64,000 nucleotides of DNA from Limnochorda pilosa (GCF_001544015.1 NZ_AP014924.1:2914001-2978000); one strand, 5' to 3'; numbered from the stretch's first letter, positions 1 to 8,982 are shown. Made by a program: numbers and translations. The notes: generated by a model from the sequence alone, not told the origin.

Positions 1-894
1 TCGACGAACGATGGCATCGTGACGGGTCAGCGTCGCGAGCGCCCGGTGATAGATGGGAGCATCGACCATCCGCCCTTCGACGGAAATGGCACCCCGACCC
101 TCCGCGGTGGCGCGCTCGTACTCCGAGACGATCAGCCGCGCTTGAGCGATTTCGCTCTCGGACGGCCCAAACTCCTCGTTGAGCACCAAGACCTGACTTG
201 GATGAATGGCGCTCGCCCCAACGAATCCGAGTCTCCGCGAGCGACGGATGCTCTGACGGAAGGCATCCAGGTCCCGGTAATCCGCGACCGTTCCGACGAA
301 ACCGAGTGGCATCACACGTGCGGAGCGGGCCGCGAAGACCACCTGCAGTTTGGGGTAAAGCAGACCCTCGGGTTCAGGGAGCATTCCTGTGGATGAAGCA
401 AAGTCCTCCGCGCCGAGCGTAAGCGCGACGACCCGTGGAGAGGACGAGGCAATCTCCTGCATCCGAAAGAAGGCGCTCGCCGTCTCTACCATCGTAATGA
501 ATGCGATCGAGCCGACCTCAAGACCGCGCTCGCGCTCCAGCTCGGAAACGACCTCGTCGATCATTCGCACGTGGTCGGCGCTCTCCACCTTAGGAAGGGC
601 GAAAGCGTTCACCCCGGGCATGACGCATGCCTCAAGATCGGCAACGGCCAGCCGCCAGGGGCGGTTGATGCGGATGACCACATCAGCCCCTCCTCGGCTC
701 ACCTTGGCCACGGCGTCCGGGACGCGCGATCTGGCTTCCGCCTTCTCGCTTGGCGAAACGCTGTCCTCGAGGTCGAGCTGTATGGCGTCTGCGCCGCGTG
801 TGTGCGCTTTCTCCACGAAACGGTCCACCGTTACCGGCACGTAGAGGAGAGACCGCCAAACTGGCAGATCTCGGACGGACGTCCTGCTGCTCAT
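1..894 (-). CDS. HpcH/HpaI-CitE family CoA-ester lyase, 3' end off the window
   Basis: 298 codons are open from an ATG at 894 to the window edge, so only the last few residues and the stop are missing (family about 280-320 aa). The N-terminus reads SLLYVPV, then DAIQLDLEDSV near residue 45, the metal/CoA-site signature of citrate lyase beta-subunit, malyl-CoA lyase and citramalyl-CoA lyase proteins. Later come an RIN strand, ALPKVESAD, TMVETASA and a GAEDFAS segment, all family hallmarks of a TIM barrel using Mg2+ to cleave a 3-hydroxyacyl-CoA. It starts 24 bp after the CoA transferase gene; GGAAGG lies about 11 bases upstream of the ATG. Together the pair could activate an organic acid and split its CoA thioester (malyl-, citramalyl- or similar). 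The exact substrate cannot be read from sequence. Confidence 0.88.
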   Translation of the reverse strand, partial: MSSRTSVRDLPVWRSLLYVPVTVDRFVEKAHTRGADAIQLDLEDSVSPSEKAEARSRVPDAVAKVSRGGADVVIRINRPWRLAVADLEACVMPGVNAFALPKVESADHVRMIDEVVSELERERGLEVGSIAFITMVETASAFFRMQEIASSSPRVVALTLGAEDFASSTGMLPEPEGLLYPKLQVVFAARSARVMPLGFVGTVADYRDLDAFRQSIRRSRRLGFVGASAIHPSQVLVLNEEFGPSESEIAQARLIVSEYERATAEGRGAISVEGRMVDAPIYHRALATLTRHDAIVRR

Positions 895-918
895 CTTGTC
901 CACACCTTCCCTTTTCCG

Positions 919-2157
919 CTAGATCACCTGCTCGCTTGCGAGCTGCTCCAGCTCGTCGGGTCGCAGGCCCACTTCCGTCAGAACCTCCTCGTTGTGTCGA
1001 CCCAGGTCAGGACCCGGCCAGGCGATGGAGCCGGGGGTACGGGAGAACCGCGGGACTACAGCATGCATCAGCACGGATCCTGGGTCCTCGCCTCCATCGA
1101 GATCCGCGACCTCCACGACGACGCCCCGCTCCCGAATGTGCGCATCGCCGAGCAGGTCTCGGATGTCGTAGACCGGCGCCACCGAGACGCCCGCCGCCTG
1201 CAGCTCTCGAAGGTTCTCTTCAAGGGTTCGCTCCGAAAACCTGGCCTGCAGGATGGCATCCAGCTCTTCGACGTGGGCCACCCGGTCTGAATTGGTCCGA
1301 AAGCGCGGATCGGAGATGAGTTCGGCACAGTCGAGGGCTCGGAAGAGGCGCTCGGTCATGACCTGAGTCGAGGCCGAGAGCGCCATCCAACGTCCATCTT
1401 TCGTCCGGTAGACGTTTCGAGGAGCCGTCGTGTTCGATCGACTTCCCACGCGTTTCGGCACCTCGCCTGTCAACTGAAAGCTTGCAGCCAGCGGGCCCAG
1501 GATAGACAGGAGGGGTTCCAGGAGAGACAAATCGACGACCTGGCCACCCCCTCCTTCCACCTCCACATGCCGCAAAGCAGCCAGCGTGGCCATGGCCCCA
1601 TAGGTCCCTGCTACCATGTCGGCCAGGGAGAGAGGGGGCAGCAAGGGCTCCCGGTCCTCGAAACCGTTCATGGCGGCAAACCCTGACATGGCCTCAACCA
1701 ACGTGCCAAAGCCGGGCTTTGGGGCGTACGGCCCTGTCTGGCCCCATCCCGAAAGCCGGACGATGACCAGCCGTGGATTGCGCCCCAGCAGCGTAGCCGG
1801 CCCAAGTCCCATCTGTTCGAGCGTTCCCGGCTTGAAGTTCTCCACAAAGATAGAGGCGGTCTCCAGCAATTTGAGAAGGATCTCCCGAGCCCTGGGATCT
1901 TTGAGGTTGAGAGTGATGCTCCGCTTGCCGCGCCCGTAGACCTTCCAGTTTAGGCTGACGCCTTTCACCTTCCAGTCTCGCAAGGGATCCCCGCGTCCGG
2001 GCTGCTCCACTTTGATGACGTCGGCGCCAAGGTCGGCAAGCAGGACGGTGAGCTGGTTGCCGGCCACCAGGCGAGAGGTATCGACCACGCGCACCCCGTG
2101 GAGCGGCCCCGCCTTCTGAGCAGTCGAGGTTCCATGAGGGATCGTTTGGGGCTCCAT
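919..2157 (-). CDS. CaiB/BaiF (family III) CoA transferase
   Basis: A cytosolic enzyme that moves CoA between carboxylic acids through an enzyme-bound acyl anhydride on an Asp. Family features are GVRVVDTSRLVAG at the N-terminus, DLGADVIKVE with PGRGD, FVENFKPG, an LADMVAGTYG segment holding the likely catalytic Asp, and a C-terminal VLTEVGL tail. About 412 aa, normal for the family. The ATG at 2157 is chosen because GGAGGG lies about 10 bases upstream; a TTG seven codons earlier is the alternative. It lies between the ABC transporter ATPase and the CitE-like lyase, so it most likely activates the acid imported by the transporter. Succinyl-CoA or acetyl-CoA as donor is possible but not visible. 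Confidence 0.93.
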   Translation of the reverse strand: MEPQTIPHGTSTAQKAGPLHGVRVVDTSRLVAGNQLTVLLADLGADVIKVEQPGRGDPLRDWKVKGVSLNWKVYGRGKRSITLNLKDPRAREILLKLLETASIFVENFKPGTLEQMGLGPATLLGRNPRLVIVRLSGWGQTGPYAPKPGFGTLVEAMSGFAAMNGFEDREPLLPPLSLADMVAGTYGAMATLAALRHVEVEGGGGQVVDLSLLEPLLSILGPLAASFQLTGEVPKRVGSRSNTTAPRNVYRTKDGRWMALSASTQVMTERLFRALDCAELISDPRFRTNSDRVAHVEELDAILQARFSERTLEENLRELQAAGVSVAPVYDIRDLLGDAHIRERGVVVEVADLDGGEDPGSVLMHAVVPRFSRTPGSIAWPGPDLGRHNEEVLTEVGLRPDELEQLASEQVI

Positions 2158-2215
2158 CGTCTCAATTCCCTCCGGCAACTAAGCTGCGGATCAGGGGAAC
2201 TCAAACCTCAAAATG

Positions 2216-3403
2216 TCATAGCTCACCTACCGCCCCCTCGGGCATCGGCTGTCTCAGCGGCCTACCCAGAGGGTGCGAGCTGGGGAAGATGGCGCAACTC
2301 TCCTCGGGGAAACGGACCCCGACCCGATCAGCGTCGATGGCACTACCGGTCTCGACCCGGAGCACGGACGAACCGACTTCCACATGGTATTGATAACGCG
2401 CCCCGAGGTAGGTACGCGCCACGACCCTCCCAGGGGCGGTGTTTCTCGAATGCACTGATGCGGCGCCCTTGGACGCGTTCCGTCCGTTGCCCCCTGAGAG
2501 GACGCGGTCAAACCCTGGCTCGAGTTCGATACGTTCTGGACGAACGGCCAAGGTAACCCGAACGCCCTCGCGGTACGCGGAGGCTGCTCTCACTCGTAGC
2601 GGCGTCCCGTCGCCATCGAGCGCGACAAGCACACCGTCCTCTCCCGTCGACACGATCTGGCCCTCAAGGAAGTTGGTGGTACCGATGAAGTCGGCCACAA
2701 AGGGGTCCACAGGCTGCTCGTATACTTCGAAGGGTGTTCCAACCTGCCTGATGTGGCCTGAATCCATGACAGCGATGCGGTCACTTAGCGCAAGAGCCTC
2801 CACCTGATCGTGCGTGACGTAGACCGTGGTGATGCCGAGCTCTCGCCTCAGCCGGCTGAGCCAGACGCGCGCCCGCTCCCGTAGCTTCGCGTCCAGGTTC
2901 GATAGTGGCTCGTCGAGGAGGAGGATGCTCGGCGAGTAGACGAGCGCTCTCGCTAGTGCAACGCGCTGCTGCTGGCCACCGGAAAGCTGATGCGGGTATC
3001 GCCCCTCGTACCCCTCGAGCTCCACGAGCCGCAGAGTTTCCCTGATCCGGCCGTCCTGGTCGGGTTTGGGAACACGGCGGAGCTTCAACGGAAACGCGAG
3101 GTTCTCTCGTACGGTCATGTGAGGCCAGAGTGCATACGACTGGAAGACCAGCCCGACGTCCCTCTCCTCAGGATAGAGGTAGCGGCCCGTGTTGCTGTCG
3201 AAGAGCACTCGGTCGCCTACGAGGATGCGGCCATCGTCGGGGACCTCGAGGCCCGCGATCGACGCGAGGGTCGTGGATTTACCGCAACCGCTTGGCCCCA
3301 GCAGCGTGAAGAACTCACCGTCCTTCACTCGGAAACTGACGTGGTCGAGCGCCGCTACATTCCCGTAGTTTTTGGAGAGGCCTTCAACCGTCAGTTCAGG
3401 CAT
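2216..3403 (-). CDS. ABC transporter ATPase, FbpC/PotA type
   Basis: The energy-coupling subunit of the importer encoded upstream. It shows Walker A GPSGCGKS near residue 40, Q-loop VFQSYALWPH, signature LSGGQQQRVALARAL, Walker B ILLLDEPLSNLD and the switch His in VTHDQVEAL. A roughly 150-residue C-terminal TOBE-type extension follows, as in PotA, FbpC and CysA ATPases. The start MPELTVEG overlaps the permease stop by 8 bp (ATGCCTGA), typical of translational coupling; the in-frame extension upstream only reads through permease sequence. The family includes iron, polyamine, phosphonate and carboxylate importers, so function rests on the CoA genes behind it. Confidence 0.93.
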   Translation of the reverse strand: MPELTVEGLSKNYGNVAALDHVSFRVKDGEFFTLLGPSGCGKSTTLASIAGLEVPDDGRILVGDRVLFDSNTGRYLYPEERDVGLVFQSYALWPHMTVRENLAFPLKLRRVPKPDQDGRIRETLRLVELEGYEGRYPHQLSGGQQQRVALARALVYSPSILLLDEPLSNLDAKLRERARVWLSRLRRELGITTVYVTHDQVEALALSDRIAVMDSGHIRQVGTPFEVYEQPVDPFVADFIGTTNFLEGQIVSTGEDGVLVALDGDGTPLRVRAASAYREGVRVTLAVRPERIELEPGFDRVLSGGNGRNASKGAASVHSRNTAPGRVVARTYLGARYQYHVEVGSSVLRVETGSAIDADRVGVRFPEESCAIFPSSHPLGRPLRQPMPEGAVGEL

Positions 3404-5123
3404 AGACGCGCACCCCCAGGACTCTTCGGCCGACGTATACCACCGCCGTGATAATGGCGACCTGTACCGTGGACAGCGCCGCGACAGGTCCGACATCGCC
3501 CTGCAGCCAGAGCTGCAGCATTGTGAGCCCCATGATCTCGCTTCCTGGAGCCACCAAGAAAGCGGCTGAGGCGTATTCCTTCATGAAACTCACGAAAAGC
3601 AGGACGAACGACGAGAACGTCGCTCCACGGAGAAGTGGAACGACGATGCGGCGCGCGGCGGTCCACCAGTCCGCCCCCATCACTCGCGCCGCCTGATCCA
3701 ATTCGGGGCCGATCCGCATCAACATGGGTGAGATAGCACCGTAGGCGCTCGGGATGTACCGGACGCCGAAGGAGATGACGAGCGCCAAGATGGTGTTCCT
3801 AAGATACCCGAAGGGAGGGAGCAGAACCATCGCCCAGAAAAAACCGATGCCGATGATGATGCCAGGTATCGCGCGAGGCGCGAGCGCCAGGAACTCCAAG
3901 ACACGGCGATGGCGGAAGCTTGACCGGTGGGCGACAAGAGCAACCAGGATCACGAAACCGGTGGTGAGACTGGCCCCTACCAGCGAGATCAGGAGGCTGT
4001 TCCAGATGGACCGGACGTAACTCGGGTAGGAGAAAACGAGCCGCATGTTATCCATGGTCAGGAAGGACCACGGGGGTACGAGCGGCGTGAGAACCGTGGT
4101 GAAGGCCCGGGCAAGCAAGCCGGCAATAGGGATCACTGCCCCCACCAGCATGTATCCCAGAACGAGGGCGAACGCTACCCAGCGTAGCCATCCAATTCGA
4201 AAGATCTGACCCCGATAGGCCTTGCCCCGAACCATGACGAAGCGCGCCGTGTTGCCGAGCAGCCTCCCTTGCAGAAAGACGAGAATGAAGACTGCAAGCA
4301 ACAGCACGACGGCAGCGGCTCCGATGAGGCCGTAGTCGGGCCTGGATGCCAGGAGTCCTTTGGTGTAGATGAAGCTTGCGAAGAAGTCGATCCCCACCGG
4401 ATTACCCAGGATCAGCGGGATGCTGAGCAACTCCAAGGACGTGGTGAAGATGAGGACGGCGCTGTACAGAACCGGCGGTCGCATAAGGGGCAGGGTGACT
4501 GAGCGAATAACACGAACGGGTCGTGCCCCCGAGATGCGGGCTGCGTCCTCGAGGGACGGATCGGAGACCATGATGGTATTGAGGCAGTAGAGGTACGCAA
4601 GGGGCGTCTCACTGACCGCGGCAGCGAGGGCCATGCCAGGGATCGTATAGAGGTTCCACGAAAGGCCCAGCGCCTGTCGAGCCCACGTGGTCACGTAGCC
4701 TGCGGGACCGTACATCAAGACCCAGCCGAAGGCGACCACCATCGGGGACAGGTACATCGGCCAGAGGAGGACATCGTTGAAAACGTGCCGGCCCGGAACA
4801 TCTGTCCGGCCCACCGCGATGGCCATCAAGGTACCCAAGGCCACGGAGATCAGGGTCGTCAGGGCAGCGAACTCCAGTGAACTCACGATGACGCGCTGGA
4901 ACCGCGTGTCGGCGAGTAACTCCGCGAAGTTCGCTAGGGTGAGAACCCCGCCCGGATCGTATAGTGCCCGGTCGCGCAGGGACTGGTAGACGATCGGCAG
5001 AAGTGTGGAGATTACCAACGCCGCCGTGACCAGCGTAATCGCCCACTGGATCCAGCCTTCCCGGTTGACGCCCAAGAACGTCGATGTCCGCGGTAAGGAG
5101 AGCGTCGGTTCTCTGGTACCCAT
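3396..5123 (-). CDS. ABC transporter permease, fused double domain (FbpB-like)
   Basis: 575 aa with two BPD-type permease halves in one chain, about 12 membrane segments. Half one spans residues 1-290 and half two about 310-575, joined by a basic linker (RFVMVRGKAYRGQIFRIGW). EAA-type loops are visible as EDAARISGARP in half one and DQAARVMGADWW in half two; these dock on the ATPase. This architecture matches ferric/thiamine-type (FbpB/ThiP) permeases, where one fused protein replaces a heterodimer. The start ATG at 5123 follows a 114-bp gap after the binding-protein gene; the gap holds a strong stem-loop. Confidence 0.93.
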   Translation of the reverse strand: MGTREPTLSLPRTSTFLGVNREGWIQWAITLVTAALVISTLLPIVYQSLRDRALYDPGGVLTLANFAELLADTRFQRVIVSSLEFAALTTLISVALGTLMAIAVGRTDVPGRHVFNDVLLWPMYLSPMVVAFGWVLMYGPAGYVTTWARQALGLSWNLYTIPGMALAAAVSETPLAYLYCLNTIMVSDPSLEDAARISGARPVRVIRSVTLPLMRPPVLYSAVLIFTTSLELLSIPLILGNPVGIDFFASFIYTKGLLASRPDYGLIGAAAVVLLLAVFILVFLQGRLLGNTARFVMVRGKAYRGQIFRIGWLRWVAFALVLGYMLVGAVIPIAGLLARAFTTVLTPLVPPWSFLTMDNMRLVFSYPSYVRSIWNSLLISLVGASLTTGFVILVALVAHRSSFRHRRVLEFLALAPRAIPGIIIGIGFFWAMVLLPPFGYLRNTILALVISFGVRYIPSAYGAISPMLMRIGPELDQAARVMGADWWTAARRIVVPLLRGATFSSFVLLFVSFMKEYASAAFLVAPGSEIMGLTMLQLWLQGDVGPVAALSTVQVAIITAVVYVGRRVLGVRVYA

Positions 5124-5188
5124 TGGCTCTCAGAATGCCTCCCTCATGGGTGCTCTGCGATTCTCACGCCGAGCGCAATCTGTGTCGC

Positions 5189-5220
5189 GGGTGCGACGCG
5201 GACACTCCCGCGCCGCACCC
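5189..5220 (-). promoter_or_regulatory. Intercistronic stem-loop between binding protein and permease
   Basis: GGGTGCG-a-CGCGG pairs with CCGCG-c-CGCACCC, a 12-bp GC-rich stem with one central mismatch and a 6-base loop. No U-run follows on either strand. Such hairpins after periplasmic-binding-protein genes commonly protect the upstream mRNA or thin transcription into the permease, giving more binding protein than membrane subunits. Role inferred from position. Confidence 0.6.
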
Positions 5221-5237
5221 TTAGCGCAACGCTCCGG

Positions 5238-6344
5238 TTAGCGCCCGAGCAGTGATTCCCATCTGGCCTGGAAGTCGTCGAGTTGGCGGAGCGATTCCTC
5301 ATCGTAGCCGACGATGATGGCTTTAGATTCGCCTCCGATGCGCTCCAGGATGGAACGGTAGGTGTTGAACTCGCCCGCGTCCACGTCAGCCCGATAGGGT
5401 GTGAGCCCGCCCCGTCCGAAGGCCTCTTGTCCCTCCTTGGAAAGGATGAAGTCGAGCATTAGCTTGGCGGAATTGACGTTGGTGGAGTGCTTCGGGATGG
5501 CCATCCCGCGCATGAAGAAGGGCGTTCCTTCGTCCATGTACGTCCACCCAAGGATCTGCCCGGACCGTTCGAGACGCGGGAACAGCACGATACCGGAGAT
5601 GAAATAGCCCGCCACGTACTCTCCTATGGTGATCTTCTCGAGCATCGGGCCAGCCGAGCGCTCAGGCCGTACGTTGGGTAGGAGACGGCTAAGGATCGCC
5701 CACGCCTCCTCACCACCCCGGTCGCGGACAAAGGCCCAGTTGATCGCGTACCCAAAGGCCTCTGTAACGTCGTAGGTCGTGATCTTCCCGCGAAAGACTC
5801 CCGGCTCTTGCTCGCCGAGGTCGGCGAGATGTTGCAGGCCCGTGGGACGCAGGTTCTCGGCAAGAAGCAGCTTGTTGTACGCGAGGACCATGGGATCGAG
5901 GGAAACTGTGTAGAGGCCCGGGAGCGGACTGGCCAACTCCTGCGGGTAGTTAGCGAGTTCCGGCGAGACGTACTCCACGGCCTCACGCCGATTGCTCACG
6001 AACTCGATCCACTGCTCAGGAGAGCCGGATATCATGAGATCGGCCGTGCGAGCCCCGCTGCCCACTTCGCTGTAATATCTCTCGAACACCTCTCCGCTGC
6101 CAAGGTCCAGTGTTTGAACGGTGATCCAGGGATAGTGACGGTTAAAGGCTTCGATCACAGGCTGCCAGTTGTAGGCCGCCATGTTCGAGTATACCAGCAG
6201 GCTCCGTTCCTGCCTGGAGGCATCGATGATCTGTTGGTAGTGCGCCGGGTAATCCGCCGGTTGGGCGGCAGTTGAAAACGAAAGCACCAGGCCGACCAAC
6301 CCGATCGCTGCCAGCGCTATCCTCACACGTTGCCCTGTACTCAT
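5238..6344 (-). CDS. ABC transporter extracellular substrate-binding protein (COG1840-like)
   Basis: About 368 aa. A secretion signal is clear: MSTGQRVR, a hydrophobic stretch of about 17 residues (IALAAIGLVGLVLSF), then a cleavage-like STAAQPA. There is no lipobox Cys. The mature part opens with YQQIIDASRQERSLLVYSN and carries SGSPEQW, LAYNK, FGYAINWAF and a final ILSKEGQEAFGRGG, typical of FbpA/AfuA-type binding proteins. The double-Tyr iron site of ferric-binding members was not found in the C-terminal lobe, and the neighbouring CoA enzymes favour an organic anion ligand. Start choice is uncertain: ATG 6344 has GAGG 8 bases upstream, while GTG 6353 has a better AGGAGGT about 9-10 bases upstream. 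Confidence 0.88.
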   Translation of the reverse strand: MSTGQRVRIALAAIGLVGLVLSFSTAAQPADYPAHYQQIIDASRQERSLLVYSNMAAYNWQPVIEAFNRHYPWITVQTLDLGSGEVFERYYSEVGSGARTADLMISGSPEQWIEFVSNRREAVEYVSPELANYPQELASPLPGLYTVSLDPMVLAYNKLLLAENLRPTGLQHLADLGEQEPGVFRGKITTYDVTEAFGYAINWAFVRDRGGEEAWAILSRLLPNVRPERSAGPMLEKITIGEYVAGYFISGIVLFPRLERSGQILGWTYMDEGTPFFMRGMAIPKHSTNVNSAKLMLDFILSKEGQEAFGRGGLTPYRADVDAGEFNTYRSILERIGGESKAIIVGYDEESLRQLDDFQARWESLLGR

Positions 6345-6479
6345 CCTGCGCACCTCATTTGCACCTCCTGACCTGGAGTGTTTGACAGTCGTGCTCGCAC
6401 CTCTTGTCCCGAAAGGCTCACCTGCCTCCGGGATGTCTATCCCAGAAAGCAAGAGCCTGCACGTCCCAAGCAGGACAGC

Positions 6480-7331
6480 CTAGGGGTTGATCATCGCCAG
6501 CCGTCTCGCGATGTGGTTGCTCACCTCCACCACTTCCCGGGCGATCGCCGCGGTATCCGCGACAGCCAGGCGGGTGGCAGGCCCCGATACGGATAGCGCC
6601 GCGAGCGCTTCTCCGTCTGCGGATAGGATAGGGGCCGCGATCGCCGTCACCTGAGGATCTCGTTCACCGTGGCTGATGGCCCAGCTCAGGTGCCGGACCT
6701 CATCCAGCTCACCGATGAACGCTTCCCAACCGTGAACGGGCGCTTGCTGGGTGCGTCGAGCCATGTATTCCTGCAGGACGCGCTGCCGCTCCTCATCCGC
6801 CGTGAAGGCCAGGAGCACCTTGCCCGCGGCGCCCCGCGTGAGCGGGTACCGTTCTCCGATGGAAACCACCTGACGCACGGACTGCGGGCTCTCCACCCGT
6901 TGGATGCAGATCCGATCCGCTCCCTCTCGCACGTAAAGGGTCACGGTTTCTCGCGTCTTGTCGCGGACGTAGCGCATCTCAGGCAGAGCTACCTCCACCA
7001 ACTCCGAATCGCGCAGGAAGCCCGCGGCCAGCTCGAGGACCCGGTATCCCGGGCGGTAACGACGCGTTGCGGGGTCCTGGACAGCAAACCCGCACCGTTC
7101 GAGCGTGGTCAGGAGTCGATGAGCGGTGGCCTTGTGGAGCCCGGTCACCTGGTGCGCTTCGGTGACGGCCAGGCCCCCTCGGGCCTGGGCGAGGTGCACC
7201 AGCAATTCAAGGGCGCGCTCCACCGCTCGCACCCCCGAGGAGAGCCCGGACAGGCCTTTCGTGATCTCAGGGCTCAGGGACGAGCCAGCCTGCATGCCGA
7301 CAGGTCCGTGTTGTTTCATAGAACGAGACAT
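6480..7331 (-). CDS. IclR-family transcriptional regulator
   Basis: 283 aa with the standard two-domain plan. A winged helix lies near residues 35-95 (VRAVERALELLVHLA, VTGLHKATAHRLLTTLE), then an effector-binding domain (PEMRYVRDKTRETVTLYV, TRGAAGKVLLAF, GWAI-type SWAISHGERD, AIAAPIL and AALSVSGP). IclR proteins sense small organic acids and control their catabolic operon. It is the first gene of the minus-strand cluster, 135 bp before the binding-protein gene, so it probably regulates uptake and the CoA enzymes and may control itself. The first ATG (7331) is used; a second Met four codons later is possible. Upstream, TTGACG at 7397-7392 has only a poor -10, so no promoter is called. Confidence 0.92.
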   Translation of the reverse strand: MSRSMKQHGPVGMQAGSSLSPEITKGLSGLSSGVRAVERALELLVHLAQARGGLAVTEAHQVTGLHKATAHRLLTTLERCGFAVQDPATRRYRPGYRVLELAAGFLRDSELVEVALPEMRYVRDKTRETVTLYVREGADRICIQRVESPQSVRQVVSIGERYPLTRGAAGKVLLAFTADEERQRVLQEYMARRTQQAPVHGWEAFIGELDEVRHLSWAISHGERDPQVTAIAAPILSADGEALAALSVSGPATRLAVADTAAIAREVVEVSNHIARRLAMINP

Positions 7332-7415
7332 ATTCTCACGTCCTCAATCCTCTTATACTTCATTGCAAGTCTATTTCCTGCTGATAGAACGCGTCAACTT
7401 GGATAAGTTGTCCTG

Positions 7416-8501
7416 GTGCCAGGATGTGGTACCAGCCGCCGGCTGAGACCGGGGGGCGCCGGCCCGGTCCTGCTACGCAGGACCGCCCCCTCCCCCCATG
7501 GAACCCGTGCTGGTGGGGTGGTACCCTTTTCCGCCATCACGGTGGGCTACTTTCGGGTTGACATCTACAGAGTCCACATTGCGCCGGTACTTGGCAACGT
7601 GAAGCTCACCGAGCTGACCTACCGTCACGTGAACACGTTCTATGCCCTGCTCGATGAGAAGGTGGAGACGGGCGAGATGAGCCCCCGCACGCGGGCCTAC
7701 ATCGTATGGCTTCTGAGGAGCGCCCTCGACGACGCCGCAGACAAAGACATCCTCGCCAAGAATGCAGCCAGGAAGGCCGACAGACGGACGTACAAACCCA
7801 AGGAAGCTGAGTTCATGGAGCGGGATGAGATTGAGAGGCTTTCCTCCGGGCTGCCAAGGGCGAGCGCCTGGAAAACCTCTTCGTCCTGATGCTGCAGACG
7901 GGTCTTAGGCCCGGCGAGGCCACGGGGCTCGCCTGGGAGCATGTCGATCTTAAGAACACCAAGCTAGATTTCCGGCAGGCGCTCCACGAAACCGGAGGGG
8001 AGCTGTACCTGGGAGCGCTTAAGACGGACCCTGCCCTCAGAACCCTCTCCCTGTCCAAGAGCGCGGTCCAGGCGCTCAAGCGTCAACGGATACGACAGAT
8101 GGAGGAACGTCTCCGCGTAGGATCCCAATGGAGTAACCAAGACGATCTGGTCTTCACCAACCTTTATGGGGGCTTCTTGCGGAGGACCAACAGCCAACGA
8201 CGGGACCTCAGGCGGGTCATCAAGCGAGCGCGGATAGCTATGCCGAGGAGCTGATCCGTACTAGGCAGGCGGCATCGGCCTCAGAGGTCGAGGAGAATTC
8301 CTCGCCGGGGTAACCCTTCACACGTTCCGTCACACGCATGCCTCGCTCCTCATTTTCGCCGGAGCGGACGCCAAGGTCGTCCAGCGCCGTCTGGGGCATG
8401 AGGACATCAGGATCACCCTCCAGACCTACGGCCACCTGTTCAAGGGGCAGGACAAGCGGGCTGCTGAGATGGTGGACGAGCTGATCTCCATCCCAGAGTG
8501 A
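7416..8501 (+). pseudogene. Tyrosine (phage-type) integrase, broken by at least three frameshifts
   Basis: Pieces of one integrase lie in order in changing frames. The SAM-like core-binding domain (HIAPVLGNVKLTEL, SPRTRAYIVWLLRSAL) occupies about 7550-7845. The catalytic domain start (AAKGERLENLF, MLQTGLRPGEATGLAW with Arg I, GALKTDP with the beta-strand Lys) is in another frame to about 8240. A third frame reads to a TAA at 8311-8313. A fourth holds HTFRHTHASLL, RRLGHED and TLQTYGHLF, supplying His/Arg II, His III and the Tyr nucleophile, ending at TGA 8499-8501. Every catalytic residue is still recognisable, so decay is recent. No clear N-terminal arm-binding domain or start codon survives. 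It lies about 100 bp from the 3' end of tRNA-Ala, the classic arrangement for tRNA-targeted integrases. Confidence 0.88.
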
Positions 8502-8567
8502 CCGTAGCCCGATAAGCTATCCCATAAGCTATCCTCGCCTCACAGTGAGGCCGCATGCCAACAGCAA

Positions 8568-8603
8568 GCCCCGCCAGAAACTCGCTCCTGGCGGGGCTTT
8601 CTC
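8568..8603. terminator. Bidirectional intrinsic terminator between integrase relic and tRNA-Ala
   Basis: GCCCCGCCAG (8568-8577) pairs with CTGGCGGGGC (8588-8597), a perfect 10-bp stem with a 10-base loop. TTTCTCTT follows on the plus strand; TTGCTGTT follows on the minus strand. It can end the integrase transcript and the tRNA transcript. Confidence 0.8.
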
Positions 8604-8604
8604 T

Positions 8605-8680
8605 TGGTGGAGCCGAGCGGGATCGAACCGCCGACCTCGTGAATGCCATTCACGCGCTCTCCCAGCTGAGCTACGGCCCC
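8605..8680 (-). tRNA. tRNA-Ala (anticodon GGC)
   Basis: A 76-nt cloverleaf. Acceptor GGGGCCG pairs with CGGCTCC (one G-U). The D-arm reads GCTC-AGCTGGGA-GAGC. The anticodon stem CGTGA/TCACG closes the loop ATGGCAT, giving anticodon GGC. The T-arm contains GGTTCGATCC. The 3' CCA is encoded. It reads GCC, a frequent Ala codon in this GC-rich genome. Its 3' end faces the integrase relic and is a plausible attB. Confidence 0.97.
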
Positions 8681-8717
8681 ACGTTGAGCGCTGCGCGGCC
8701 CTCCGGCCGCACCCCCG

Positions 8718-8746
8718 ATTATAGGGCACGGGGGAAGGCGCGTCAA
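8718..8746 (-). promoter_or_regulatory. SigA-type promoter of tRNA-Ala
   Basis: On the minus strand TTGACG (8746-8741), a 17-bp spacer and a perfect TATAAT (8723-8718). It lies 38 bp upstream of the tRNA 5' end. Confidence 0.9.
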
Positions 8747-8982
8747 GGTGCGGTTCAGGTCGTTCCCGCCAGGCCCCGGCCCCTGTGCGCGACGCCCCAA
8801 ACCCCGCGGGGGGCGCCAGGCGCCCCCCGCCCCAACCTTCCTCCTCAGGTTTGCTAGGATTGTACCGGACCCGGACCGGTCGCGACGTCAAGCGGAGCAG
8901 TCGGACTGACGCACTTGGACGGTTCCAGTTGACAGCCCTTCGAAGCGAGACGCCGCGTGAACGCGTGGAAGCTTGCGCGCGG

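Noticed and set aside
7369-7397. Possible promoter before the IclR gene (TTGACG, 17 bp, ATAGAC)
   Set aside because: The -10 does not match consensus.
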